Shown: piece after piece, positions 1 to 10,328 of the stretch
Position numbering within the stretch: position 1 is the stretch's first letter
Layout of the letters: the number at the start of each line of letters is the position of its first letter
Assembly (NCBI GenBank): GCA_945643635.1
Contig: CALZFC010000256.1
Location: forward strand, 2,942,001-3,006,000
Direction: 5' to 3'
Length of the DNA stretch: 64,000 nucleotides
From: Allodiplogaster sudhausi
Taxonomy: Eukaryota > Nematoda > Chromadorea > Rhabditida > Diplogasteridae
Notes under the pieces: generated by a model
What the model saw: only the letters and a program-made list of their open reading frames with translations
Database searches by the model: none
Told to the model about the DNA's origin: nothing
Translations under genes and position numbers: made by a program

Positions 1-693
1 CACCATGCTCGCACACGAGCAGCTGTATCGGTCGGTGATGGAAGTCTATCGGGACTAATATGAATTATTTTTAGCTAGTTTAAATCTTATAGTTTTTATG
101 AAAATTTAGAAGAGAAAAACATTTATGGTTCAGCCGGCCAAGCTATTGCCCCGGCTTTGCGCCATCGGCCAAGGATACGTCGATGGATATCGACGAGTTG
201 TGGACGAGATCGAAAAAGAGCGGGAATTCGAATCGGAGAACTTTACTGTAGTCGCCCAGCACATTTTGACGATCTCTATGAGCCACTGAGAACTGTTTGG
301 ATTTGTTTTTTCCTACAAATGATTCTCGAGTTTTCGATTCGGGGAAATGAAATAGTAAGCAGTGGTGAAATATTTCAGAAGGAAGGCTACCTCGTCGATT
401 TTCTGACGGAAGATGTGTTCCATCTCAGCAAGTTTGGCAATAAGTCAGCAATAATATCTACTATATCAACTTTCCTCCCAAACCATTTGAATCTTTCTCA
501 CTTCTCTTTCTGTCTCTCGCTCTCTCTCTCTCCTCTTTCTCCCTCTCTCTCCAGTCTCGTGGCGGAGAATCTCTGCCGTGCCCTTCTCTCGCCGGTTGAG
601 AGTGCGGGAAAGCACGCAACGAACGACCAATTCGTAGACACCGCGGAGGAGCTCGATTGTCCTGATAAGGTCGTGGATATATACTATGATTAA
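1..693 (+). CDS. Phospholipase B1-like (GDSL lipase) gene, last exons
   Basis: The plus strand holds the C-terminal exons of what resembles a membrane phospholipase B / GDSL esterase. Exon from 134 (after a TTCAG acceptor) reads PAKLLPRLCAIGQGYVDGYR and continues to ENFTVVAQHIL, like the family's DFTVVVQP block. Exon 379-443 (acceptor ATTTCAG) reads FLTEDVFHLSKFGN, matching the family's DCFH(F/L)S..GH block, whose His is catalytic. Exon 555-693 (acceptor CTCTCCAG) reads LVAENLCRALLSPVES, like ALWNNLLEPVG, then ends LDCPDKVVDIYYD and stop. The intron 444-554 (donor GTCAGC) contains a CT tract and joins in frame. Bases 1-57 may be part of an earlier exon (EQLYRSVMEVYR). Odd points: exon 134 meets an in-frame TGA near 285 before a clear donor, and the catalytic His position reads Asn or Lys after Gly. 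It is therefore either a decayed copy or my splice choice is wrong. Confidence 0.6.
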
Positions 694-699
694 AATAAA
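694..699 (+). promoter_or_regulatory. Poly(A) signal AATAAA
   Basis: AATAAA starts one base after the TAA stop of the phospholipase B-like last exon. A very short 3' UTR is usual in compact invertebrate genes, so this supports the gene end assigned there. Confidence 0.5.
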
Positions 700-1087
700 G
701 GAAACGAGTATTAAAACCGATTGAATTCCTAGTTTTCTATTATTTCCTGCTTGCATTATTTTACATATTTATATTCGAACAGCAAAAAAAATTGTTCCAG
801 GATTGCCCGTACATTCGCACAGCAGCGAACAGCGAGGCATGCAGCTTATATGAAATAGGAGAAATAGGGAGTTTCAATCAATTTTTCATCTTCATCTTGT
901 GCACATTCCTTTTATTAGCCGGCGATTTTTAGGGTAATTGATATTTTGTTAATATCCTTGACAAACTCTATCCTTTAGGTAACAAATGTCTTACACTGAT
1001 GGTCTGTTTGCTTCTCTTCTGATAAAAATTGTTCATGCATTTATAATATATTTCCATTAAAAGTTTTGGATAGAAAAATAAGGACAG

Positions 1088-1214
1088 TAATTTTGCTTTC
1101 ATCCAACCGTCAAATCGATATTTCGATCTTGTCGTTGTCGCACACGACAATGAGGTGGGTAACCTCAAATGCAACCAGAAGAAGGGAAGTTTCTTGAACG
1201 CAATGACGTTTTAG
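1088..1214 (+). CDS. Possible terminal exon, unknown protein
   Basis: After a GACAG acceptor an open frame runs about 40 codons to a TAG at 1212-1214. It contains FDLVVVAHDNEVGNLKCNQK and ends FLNAMTF. The composition (balanced, few low-complexity residues) differs from the surrounding AT-rich DNA. I do not recognise the family. The neighbouring sequence 700-1088 and 1215-1800 shows nothing else I can support. Confidence 0.25.
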
Positions 1215-1808
1215 ACAAAGAATACTGTCCGCTTCAAGGTTGCTATTCTTTATTTTCCAAGTACACAAATTGCACAAAGACAGTAAAAACAAGGGTAGTT
1301 TCGTAGAAACCAGACAATAGTGATATATTCAGCTTACATTTGCTTGATGGAGTTTCTTGTTTAAAAAAATATGCTTGTACCTTGTGATGTAGTTAGGAAT
1401 ACTCCGTATAGTCCCATTTCGTTAAATTTTAGAGCTCAAAAATTCGATTTTAAGAATATATACTCAGCCTTTGGGCGAGTTGCAAAAATTTGCGAATATT
1501 TTTTTCTGTGTTTTAATAATTCATCTAGCATGAATACGATAATTCTCACATCGCATTAGTATGCAACACGAATCCTTTGCTGGCTCTCTTGACGTCTTTT
1601 CTGCTCACCATCAGCGTCATCTACTAATATTTTATAGCCTCATTACCGTGTCAGGAATAGATGAATAATACGACGACGTCAAAGTTACTTAGGGCACAAC
1701 AATGGGAAGTATGAAAAGGAAAGTGTGCGGGCTCATTGTTACATCTTGAGTATATGTATATATATTGCTGTATACTTGTGACACATCAGTGAGAATAGTG
1801 CGATTGTA

Positions 1809-1810
<2 letters not shown>

Positions 1811-1847
<37 letters not shown>
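1811..1847. repeat. (GA)n microsatellite
   Basis: A perfect GA tract of about 37 bp, with more GA-rich sequence to ~1885. Bases 1850-2160 contain no supported gene. Confidence 0.9.
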
Positions 1848-1851
<4 letters not shown>

Positions 1852-2160
1852 CGAGAGAGCGATAGAGCAAAAGACCAAGAGACAAACACAGAGATGAAAG
1901 AAGAATAAGAAGTCATGGGAAGAGAAAGGATGACAAGCTATGATAATTAGCAATGCCCATTTCCATCACCATTTGATGTTCAAAACAATGGGAAAGATGA
2001 ACATATGTATGTATGTATATGAATGTTGATTGGAACTTTTTTCTTCGTTCAGTTCCACGATATAACTCGGAATTGCATCTCACATCAGTTTTCAGAAAGT
2101 AGGACAACTATAAAAGGCGGAGGATAAACAGTATTTTACATCAATTGGGATGAAATTGTA

Positions 2161-3133
2161 CGGCAAATTGCCGAAAACGTGATATAATATATGATTTTAG
2201 TCAATCTAAATGTTCAGAAAACTTGATAACATATTTGTGTCATTTCATTTTCGACCACTTTTCTAATATGCACAATTTGAATATGTTTTATTCAATCCTT
2301 TTAGATTCGAAAATGTTACAAGAATACTTTTACTACACAGGAGTTCCCCTGAGCAAATCATTTAATTAACAAGTACGGATTCAGCTCAATAATCATAATA
2401 ACCACAAAACTGTCAGTAACAAGGGGAGGGTGAGATTCTTGGATGAAGCCGTATGGTACAGAACTTTTGCCCTTAACTATAACACTATTTCATCTAGTTA
2501 TATTTGACTGTGCATTGCCCCTCTTGGCAAGAGTTTCCAACCTGCCACCTGGCAAGGATGCGATGGTGACTTCTCAGTAATGTTCATCTGTCAATACATT
2601 GTTTCCATACGTACCTTGAAGCCTCGGGAGATTCAACGACGGAATAACACGCAGCGCCTCGTCAACTAGCTTTTCGAAAATATCTAATGAACCGCTTGTT
2701 GAGGGGAACTCGTGTATTTTAAAGTATTCTTGTAACATTTTCGAATCTTAAAAGGTGAATTATGTAGCTTGTAGGGGAAGAGGTGCTAGATTTGGGAAAA
2801 GATATGGAGGCGCCGGGTCTGGAACCGGGACCACCTATTCATGAGTCGGCTGCCGTAGCACTGGCAAGGGAAGTCCCTCGAGTCGCCAAAGCTTTTAAAC
2901 ATGATCTCTTCATTTTTGGGTAGTCCTCATCGAGTAATTCTAGCATAAATTTTTTTACTTTGGCCACTCGAGGAACTTCCCTTGTGAGCTACACCCCCGA
3001 CGAGTGCTTCGTTGGTTACTCGATTCACATCGACGACAAGCATATTGAATAAAACATATTCAAATTGTGCATATTAAAAAAAGTGGTCGAAAATTAAATC
3101 ATGATATTACATCACGTTTTCGGCAATTTGACG
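2161..3133. mobile_element. Foldback/TIR element with interrupted right arm
   Basis: Left arm 2161-2338 starts CGGCAAATTGCCGAAAACGT. It reappears as reverse complement on the right in two blocks: 3045-3133 matches 2161-2290 and 2712-2755 matches 2297-2338. The two right blocks are separated by ~290 bp of unrelated DNA (2757-3043). No transposase ORF is visible, so it is a non-autonomous element. I found no convincing target-site duplication. The interior 2340-2710 carries no supported gene. Confidence 0.6.
2757..3043. other. Insert inside right arm of the foldback element
   Basis: This ~290-bp segment splits the right arm and has no counterpart in the left arm. It is more GC-rich than the arms and contains GGGTCTGGAACCGGGACC, loosely like a Pol III B-box context. 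It could be a small SINE-like or other secondary insertion, but no A box, tail or duplication proves this. Confidence 0.3.
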
Positions 3134-3231
3134 CTTCCCGTATGTCCGCTGCCCAAATGACCGCTGTCTAATTGACCGCTGCGCAATGGCCGCTGCCCAA
3201 TTGACCGCTGCCCAAATAACCGCTGCCCTTT
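3133..3231. repeat. 15-bp minisatellite (CCGCTGCCCAAATGA-type)
   Basis: Six to seven imperfect 14-16-bp units based on CCGCTGCCCAATTGA lie head to tail. The array directly abuts the outer end of the foldback element's right arm, so it may be part of that element's tail. Confidence 0.75.
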
Positions 3232-3309
3232 CCTCATACTCCCCGAAATGCTCGTGGCTTTGTTTCAGTATTATCAGTTGGATTCGACTCCTTGGCTGGA
3301 TTAGACTCC

Positions 3310-3929
3310 TTGTTCCGGTTTGTCAGTTGGCTTCGACTCCTCGGTTAGTTCCGGTTTGTCAGTTGGCTTCGACTCCTCGGTTAGTTCCGGTTTGTCAGTT
3401 GGATTCGACTCCTCGGTTAGTTCCGGTTTGTCAGTTGGATTCGACTCCTCGGTTAGTTCCGGTTTGTCAGTTGGATTCGACTCCTCGGTTAGTTCCGGTT
3501 TGTCAGTTGGATTCGACTCCTCGGTTAGTTCCGGTTTGTCAGTTGGATTCGACTCCTCGGTTAGTTCCGGTTTGTCAGTTGGATTCGACTCCTCGGTTAG
3601 TTCCGGTTTGTCAGTTGGATTCGACTCCTCGGTTAGTTCCGGTTTATCAGTTGGATTCGACTCGTCGGTTAGTTCCGGTTTGTCAGTTGTTTCGACTCCT
3701 TGGCTTGTTCCGGTTTGTCAGTTGTAGTCGACTCCTTGGCTTGTTCCGGTTTGTCAGTTGTAGTCGACTCCTTGGCTTGTTCCGGTTTATCAGTTGGCTT
3801 CGCCTCCTTGGCTGTTTCAGGCTCCACTATTGTCGTTCGCTTCTCGCCTTCCTCTACTGGCTTCGTGGGAGTGCTAGTCACTATTCTTCCTGCACTATCG
3901 ATGGTGGGCCCAGCATGAGTGGAGCGCAT
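3310..3929 (-). pseudogene. Repetitive Lys/Pro/Glu-rich protein, frameshifted
   Basis: On the minus strand, from an ATG at 3927-3929, a frame reads GRIVTSTPTKPVEEGEKRTT, then IVEPETAKEAKPTDKPEQ, then three TTDKPEQAKES-type repeats. Near 3680 a one-base deletion shifts the frame; beyond it about ten 36-bp repeats continue as EESNPTDKPELT in the new frame. So the minus strand, not the plus strand, carries a coherent 12-residue repeat protein. Plus-strand ORFs here are shadows. No signal peptide is visible, and the repeats look disordered. A related exon lies near 13.5 kb (TTIVEPEKVKESKSPDKPE). Function unknown. It is either a disrupted gene or one exon of a gene with splicing near 3680. Confidence 0.5.
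3312..3790. repeat. 36-bp tandem repeat array
   Basis: About 13 units of a 36-39-bp repeat. The core is TTCCGGTTTGTCAGTTGGAT plus the second half TCGACTCCTCGGTTAG. Central copies are near-identical, pointing to recent homogenisation; the 3680-3790 end units are a diverged subtype (CTTGGCTTG instead of CTCGGTTAG). Confidence 0.95.
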
Positions 3930-3959
3930 GCCTGTCGGATAGTCATTACTATGCTTGGA

Positions 3960-4550
3960 TAAGCTTTAAATTTAATTTGGCAAGCTCGAATTTCATATAT
4001 ACATACATATCTGAAATCTCTATTCATGTCTCTAGAGTTTGGGAAGATTATTAATGTATTTCTAATGAAATTGAAAAAGGAGATATTTTTGTTACGACTA
4101 CATCTCATTCCGCACGGGAACACAATTTATCTAATTATAAAATATATGCAAAACATTTCTTTTGTTGATTCTCTCACAGTGCCAAGTCATGGCATTTGCT
4201 GCGAACCTGTGTGATGGTGACTGTGAACAGGAGAAGAGCCGCAACTTTCACAAGCATCCCAATGCTGTTGAGGAATTGTGATGACGATTAGAAATAATTT
4301 CACTGAAGCGATTCCGCTCATTTTATTCTCTTCTATTGATGACTCTCACCATCAGTATTTCCTTAATAATTCGAAAGAATTTCACTTCTTCTTCGAAGAG
4401 GATCTAGCGAGAAACAATGGAAAGCAATGACGAAGCACAACGGGGGAGGGAGGGGGGCATGCCTTCATTCTACATGCATTCTATTCTATACAGAATCATT
4501 CAATATATGTATGTAATATATATTTGCACATGTACTTACATGCATATGTG
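3960..4550. other. Stretch without supported gene
   Basis: AT-rich sequence with short open frames only. A GTATGTAATATATAT-rich segment lies at 4500-4550, next to the hairpin MITE. Nothing here supports a gene call. Confidence 0.5.
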
Positions 4551-4551
4551 C

Positions 4552-4740
4552 ATATATGACGGTGCAAACTAGAAACACGGTCATTTTTGCGTTTTCGACC
4601 CGTTATGCACACTTTTTTGGAATATTCCACACGCATATGCTAAATTGGTCAAAAAGTAGGCGTACATTTGTGCGCAAATGCGCAAAACGGGTCGAAAACG
4701 CAAAAACAACCGTTTTTTTTAAGTTTGCACCGTCATATAT
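4552..4740. mobile_element. Small palindromic MITE
   Basis: A 189-bp element with perfect 19-bp termini: ATATATGACGGTGCAAACT at the left and its reverse complement at the right end. Inner blocks 4586-4606 and 4686-4706 (TTTTGCGTTTTCGACCCGTT type) are also inverted copies, so nearly the whole element folds into one hairpin. It has no coding capacity. Target duplication could be TA or the AT-rich flank, which I cannot separate. Confidence 0.8.
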
Positions 4741-5722
4741 GAAGGTACCTATAAATATACTCGGTACGTGTTAGCTCTATGTATGTCATGTCAGTATGCA
4801 AATCAGCCCAGTTATATTTTTTAAAGTAATTTCCACTCATTTCAAAAAAGTTCCGGCGGAAATTTTAAATAGCATACTATATAGATGTGGTCGTCTTCGT
4901 CTGTTTTGCAAACGTCGCGCGTGTTCCGACGAGGCGAAGCCTGACCTTGCTGTTCTCATGCTCAAGTCGTGATGGATGGAAGAGAGGAGACTGGCGCTAC
5001 TGCCTGTTTCTTACTTTAATTCATTAAATATGAATGGACAAATTATAAAATTTTATTAATTTTTCAGTTCATATACAAAGATAGAATGCGACAGATGTTG
5101 TGAGAGAGGCAGAGATAGAGAGACGAGAGAGAGGGAGAGCGAAAGAGGTGGAGAGAGAACGAGTTCAAGTGCGCTTGCCTTGTCGTGCGTTGAACGGCGA
5201 CAACATTTTTAATGTTCCATCTAGATCTCATCTTCAAAGTGATCTCTCACTCATTTATCCTATCTATGTACATATGTTATGAATTTCTGGTCTCGGTTAA
5301 TTCGCTCGAATGCTCGAAATATAAATGCAAACATCTCGCTTGCATTTACATTAGTCTATGCTGGATATTTGTAAAAATAAGAAAAGCTTTTATTCCCAAC
5401 ACCGATCCACACAAGTAATACTTACAGACCGTTGAATACAAGTCTTTAGAACATCAAATAAAGGCAGAATAGTATATGTATACGATGAAGTAAATTGGTC
5501 AGCTCAAAATATTCTTTAGCTAGTGAATTTTGAATTCGAGCCTGTTTGCCTGAGACAATGGCGAAAGAGCATATGTATGATTAAAAGAGAAGCGACTACA
5601 ATAGTCAGGAAAATTGAGGTTGGTGCTCCATTAATGGAAAATATAAATATCCTGCAATACCCAAACGCATAATTGTACCAATTCTAACCAATCGTGATTT
5701 TTAGTCTTCGCCTTCTTCGCAG
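4741..5722. other. Stretch without supported gene
   Basis: Mixed sequence with a GA-rich patch at ~5100-5160. Short ORFs show no recognisable domain. Confidence 0.4.
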
Positions 5723-5826
5723 GATTGCGATGTATTGCTATCGCTATGAAATATGTAGACGCAAGATGAGGGTCTCGACGCCGGGCATATCTCGTTACAC
5801 TTGCTTCCATCGTCCCAATGTAGCAT
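5723..5826 (+). CDS. Possible internal exon, Cys-rich
   Basis: Flanked by a good acceptor (TTCTTCGCAG) and donor (GTAAGA), a 104-bp frame reads IAMYCYRYEICRRKMRVSTP then GISRYTCFHRPNVA. The four cysteines and balanced base composition are suggestive. No family recognised; no partner exon can be assigned with confidence. Confidence 0.25.
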
Positions 5827-6258
5827 GTAAGATACTAAAAGTGAACTCGGGATTAAAATTAAAAGTTTGTTGTAGGACTTCAAAATTAGTGGCCCTCTAA
5901 ATAGTGATAGAATAAGGGGCTTTAATAATAGTTGAGGTAATTAGGAATAATTGAAGAAAGCAATTACTGGAGCGCTCCAGTATTTGCAACTGCCGGCGGA
6001 AGTCAACTGAAGAAGCGCGAACACGAAGAGACACAATGCGAGGGCACGAGAGGGCGCCATCAGGGTAGAGAGACGGACGGGAAGAGAGAGGGAGAGGGAG
6101 GAGAGAAACAAAAAGGGAGAGACGCGGCACAGAAAACCCGAGAGCTGATCGGAGAGGCGACCATTCTCCGGCCAAGCAGCGCGGGATAATGACTTTCGAA
6201 GGGCCGTTTGTTTTGGAGAAAAAAATTTGCATTTTAATGGTCATTTCGCCTTTATTTC

Positions 6259-6728
6259 TGTTATGTTCTTGGGTTAACAATATCTTTCGATAATGTGTCA
6301 CTGTCGAACAAAACCTCTTCCTACCATGTGTAGGGGTACAGTCTGCCTTCAAGGCTTCAGCCGGGTCACGTCTAGTACCCACGCACAAGCGTCGACCGGG
6401 TTGCGCACAACCGCTTCACAGATCAAACACTGTGAGCCTTCGGTCACGCACTCGCGTTCAACCGGGAGAAGACCTTCTTGTAGACTGCGGAAAACGAATG
6501 TAGAAGCTTTATTAGCTGTAGAACTGTAGAACATTGTTAGCGACAACGGATAGCGAGGTCGACAAATGCCGCACCCTACATCGGGCGTATTTATAACAAC
6601 ATGGCCATACATAGTGGGCGTGGCCAATTAACGAGTGAGAGGCGAGGGAGGCTACTGGATAATAAGAGAGAGAGAGAAGTAGCCTCATATATTATAAACT
6701 GTGTAAAGCGTATGCTAATAACACAACA
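6259..6728 (-). repeat. 3' LTR of the minus-strand retrotransposon
   Basis: About 470 bp, near-identical to the copy at 12539-13005, with a few small indels (extra bases near 6325 and 6415 here, and CGCCGGAGAG present only in the other copy). The inner side has the polypurine tract on the minus strand. Confidence 0.9.
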
Positions 6729-6795
6729 CCTCCCCTCTAAGATTGGAAACAATCTTATAACAATAAGAACATCTTAGAAAGAGCAATGGGAGAAG

Positions 6796-7408
6796 CTATT
6801 CGTAGCTCTTCTTCGATGGGCTGGGGTTCAATCTCTGCGTCTGCTGGCGATTCCGCTGAGGTCGCTGGTTGACTGCAGGCTGAACTTGATTCGAGCTCGT
6901 CGCTGCCGTAGAGGTGGCGATGCTCGTCTGCTTCGTTGGCTGTGTAGTCGGCTGCTTGGCTGGCAGTGTAGTCGCTGGAACCGCTGCTGGCAACGCGCTG
7001 CTCACTGGTGGAGTCGTCGCTGCGGCCGTCGTCGTCGTCGTCGTCGTCGCGCTGCTTGCCGCCAAGCTCGGGACATGAGGAGCCGTTACCAACGGTCCTC
7101 CAGAGTGCTTCATACCACCCGAGAAAGTGTCCATCAACAGCCTCAGGCACGAACCGTCCCGATCTGGCTGGCCAGCCGCATCATCCTGGTTCAGAACCAG
7201 CTGATTGGCGTGCGCTTTGATTTCTCGACCATTCTCGAGTCGTACCCTGTACGCCACTCTGCGCTTCTTGCTTGTGATCTCGCCAGTGAGCCCACTTATG
7301 CCCATCTGGCTGCACACTGGTCTTGTAACGAACTTTGTCACCGACTGCAAAAGATCTCGCTCTCGCGCCATGATGCTTCTCGAACTGATCCTTCATACGT
7401 CTGCTCAC
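6796..7408 (-). pseudogene. Integrase C-terminal tail, frameshifted
   Basis: Frame one begins MSRRMKDQFEKHHGARARSF and AVGDKVRYKTSV, a DNA-binding beta-barrel-like start (V..GDKVRY). Another frame continues GEITSKKRRVAYRVRLENGR, then HANQLVLNQDD. The rest is a Ser/Thr/Ala/Gln-rich low-complexity tail (poly-Thr near 7040) ending just before the 3' LTR. Together these give a Ty3-type integrase end with at least one frameshift. Confidence 0.6.
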
Positions 7409-8216
7409 AACCAGAGTAAGTGAGAGCCTTCACGAGATCAATGCGAGACCTCGGCCTCCTTCCGATGAAAAGATCCTCTGGGCTCTTGCCATCAATCTGC
7501 CCTTCAGGCAACTTCCCTTTCAGTCTTACTGAGGTTGTTGCCGAGACTTCACCTTCCAACTGCTTGCCTTGTCGAGACTCGAAATGAACCTTCTCGCAAT
7601 TCTTAAAGCATGAGAGCTTTCTGGAGAGCATTTCGAGTTCGCAAACACCCTTGTTAAAGTTCTTGTCCTTGTGTCGGTGCTGAACCGAGCACCTCTTATC
7701 TTCTTCTGACCAAGACTCTTGCTTGTCATTCGCCTGGCAATCGAAGAGATCCCTCTTCGACTCCGAATCAGCTGTTGAAGCCAATACTCTCAGGCACTGC
7801 GCGGAGTCCACCGCGACTTCTCCGAACGACTCTTCCGTATTCACAGTCGTTAGTTGCGATCCAGCCGTCTGTTCCTGACTGTTCGACTTCCGATTGGGGC
7901 ACATGTCAGCAGTTCCAAATCTGAGCAAGTCAAGCTTCTCAATGAAGTCCACACCCAGAACATTGACTGTTTTAGAACGGTAATCCTTTGACACGTAGAT
8001 GAGTCCCTGCTCACACATGCCTCCGTAATCCACCGAGCACTCAAACATTCCTTCCAGTTTGAGCGACTCACCGACTGCGCACCTTGCGTCACAGTCAGCC
8101 TTCGTCAGTCTGGGCCTTCCAAGCTGCTCCCAACTCGTCCGTGTGATCATACTGATGTCCGACTGCGTGTCCACTTGCAGTGTCATCTCCGTGCCTTGGA
8201 TGAGAGCCCTGATCAC
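7338..8216 (-). pseudogene. Retropepsin fused to integrase remnant; RT/RNase H deleted
   Basis: The first ~100 residues look like a retroviral-type aspartic protease: MTLQVDTQSDISMI at the active site and VNVLGVDFIEKLDLL near its end. The normal active-site triad D-T-G is here D-T-Q, expected to harm activity. After a ~110-residue Ser/Glu-rich stretch the frame reads IDGKSPEDLFIGRRPRSR, the pattern typical of the C-terminal part of a Ty3-type integrase. The ~700 residues that should lie between (RT, RNase H, integrase core) are absent. The stop is an early frame exit; the next integrase piece is in another frame at 7371-6796. Confidence 0.7.
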
Positions 8217-8219
8217 GAA

Positions 8220-8867
8220 CTAGTTCGAGTTCTTCGCGCCATCAGGCGACTCGGCGTTCTGGCTCCTCACCATCCTTACGTGCTTCCGGGGTCTTCTCTT
8301 ACCGCCCGGACCACCATCCATCCTGCCGTTCGAGTCCATGCGCTTCTGCTTGCTCCGGCAATTCCTTGATGGATGACCTTTCTTTCCGCACGTATAGCAT
8401 TCCTTGTCCTTGAAGAAGCAGTCCTCATCGTTGTGCCTTCCTCCGCACCGATGGCATTCCTCCTGCTCTTCGTCGCAACTCGTGCCTTCAGACCGGTCGT
8501 CTGATCTGGTCTTGCAATCTCTCGGCCTTTGCACACCACCATGCGAAAATGAAGGCTTCGTACTGCCTTTCACCGTCTTCTCACTGTGGTTTCTTTGCTG
8601 CCTCGACACAAAATGCACTGTTCTTGCATCATTGCCCTGCGATTGCACTGCACTGACTCGTTGCGAATCACTGCGATCTTATCGCATTCCTGCACCAACT
8701 CGTCCATCGACATCGACTCGTTCCGCTTCAACTGCGAGAGCAGATGGAACCTTGTGTCCGCATGCCTTTGCAGATCAATCGCTGCCATGAAGAACATGGT
8801 CTTCAGCTGATCATTGGTCAGTTCTGCCATCTTGGCCTCCTCGACTGCCTTGTTCACCACGAGGAGA
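8220..8867 (-). pseudogene. Gag C-terminal part with two CCHC zinc knuckles
   Basis: This continues the interrupted gag. After helical sequence (MAAIDLQRHADTRFHLLSQL) the frame shifts near 8600, then runs to two knuckles: CHRCGGRHNDEDC (C-x2-C-x3-H-x4-C) and CYTCGKKGHPSRNC (C-x2-C-x4-H-x4-C). Zinc knuckles bind the retroelement RNA. A basic linker leads to the protease ORF, which starts four bases further on. The frameshift and the nested insertion make the gene non-functional. Confidence 0.8.
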
Positions 8868-9166
8868 TGTAACGAAATGTCCCATTTCGCACGCTTCACT
8901 CCCTATCGTCCTTTCCCTTCTTTGCATATCTAAGTGCAACTCCCCATTGCCTTTCTGACTTCCATCCATTCCTAGTCAGTCTCCCTTCGTTGGCTCTTCG
9001 TGAGCGGCATTCTTCCCTCGGTGGCTCTTCGTGAGCGGTTCCTTCCTCTTGTTGGCCTGGTGTTGGCCGGATACCGAAGATAAACCTCTGAAAACCCAAT
9101 CCCTCCCTCGTCTTCTACATCGAAAGGCAGTGAAGTGAACTACAATAACAGCGTCTTGTTATTACA
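8868..9166 (+). repeat. 5' LTR of nested element
   Basis: 299 bp starting TGTAACGAAATGTCCC and ending GTCTTGTTATTACA. It is immediately followed by TGGGGGCCGAACCAG, the expected position of the primer-binding site. An internal short direct repeat GGCTCTTCGTGAGCGG occurs twice. Confidence 0.9.
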
Positions 9167-10328
9167 TGGGGGCCGAACCAGTCGAATACGTCGAGACGTC
9201 TTGCTGAAGAAGAGTAGAAGAACTCATCTCCAAGTGATTCCGAGCTGTGATCCGATTTTTCATCCTTCCTTGAGTCAACCAAGTTAAAAGAGGCCTTGAG
9301 CTCACCCGTTAAAAGAGGCTTAGCGCCCAACCGATTTTTCTGGTGTTCTTCGGCTGCGTAGTCCGAAATCCAGTAACAGAGCAGCTTCTTACGAAGGACG
9401 AGTTGGTTTCGCCTTGCAGGAAAGAGGAGAAGGGGGTCTCCTGAGCTGTGTGCTGGGCGAGAAGGTGGTGTGCAGAGGGGGGTCTGCGAGTGAAGCTGGT
9501 GTCGTGTGGCTGGTGATCGTCATCTGGTGAACAGCAAAGAAGTGAGGGGGCTTCTGGAAAGGTGCTGTGTGCGAGTTGAGAAGAAGCGTGGGGGCTCTCT
9601 GAGGAAAGCGTGGGGGCTGTTTGTGAGAAGCGAGGGGGCTTTTGCTGAGGTGAAGAGGAGCCGGTGGTTTTACTGTGTGGTTGGCGAAGTGGGGTTCGCA
9701 TCCAGCAGTTGTGCGGCTCGTTGTGCTAGTTGGCAAGAGGGGTTGCGCTAGACAACTTTGGTGTGGAAGTGATTACGTGTTGAAAGGCGGCGTCCTTACG
9801 CGTGGTTGAAGGAAAGAGAGGGGTCTTTCAAAAGGTGACGATTGTTGGCTGTGTGTGGTGTTGACGTGGTGGTTTGGTGAGAATCTCGTGGACTGTTGAA
9901 AGGTGGAAGCGCTGGCGATTTGAAAGAAAGTCGACAGTGCTCGCAGAGCAATTAAAGCAGAAGTGCTAAAGTGCAAGAGAGGCTACGAGCCGAATTGAAA
10001 GTCAGCCGAGTTCAGAAGAGAATTGAAGGATAAGTGACCGAGTGCTAGAAAAGCAAAGTGCAGAATTGAAAGCCGACCGAGCTTTGAGAAGAATTAAGGT
10101 CGAAGTGATCAAGGACATTTGTTGAAGTGATTACGTGTGGAAAGAAGGCGTTGTCCTTGCACGTGGAGTGACAAACAGTGGTGAAAATTTGAAGAGTTCT
10201 GAACGCGGAGTGTGTGGTTGTCCGTGTGTGACACAGTGAAGAGAGGCGGAGGGACGTATCGAGGTTGAGGTTGAAGAGAAACGGTTGTTGAGTTGTGTGT
10301 TTGCAACGTGTTGAACAGTGAGTAAAAG
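9167..10328 (+). other. Long non-coding leader of nested element
   Basis: Over 1.1 kb between the 5' LTR and the first gag ATG. It is G-rich on the plus strand (repeated GTGTGTGG and GAAGAG runs) with no long plus-strand ORF. Long leaders holding packaging signals are usual in gag-only elements. Minus-strand ORFs here are shadows. Confidence 0.5.

Noticed and set aside
3186..3962. Plus-strand 258-codon repetitive ORF (LVPVCQLDSTPR repeats)
   Set aside because: The 36-bp repeat is open in several frames; the minus strand gives the coherent Lys/Pro/Glu protein with a related exon at 13.5 kb.
9167..9190. Confident primer-binding site for the nested element
   Set aside because: TGGGGGCCGAACC starts at the right place, but its complement does not show a standard tRNA T-loop, so only the position is noted.
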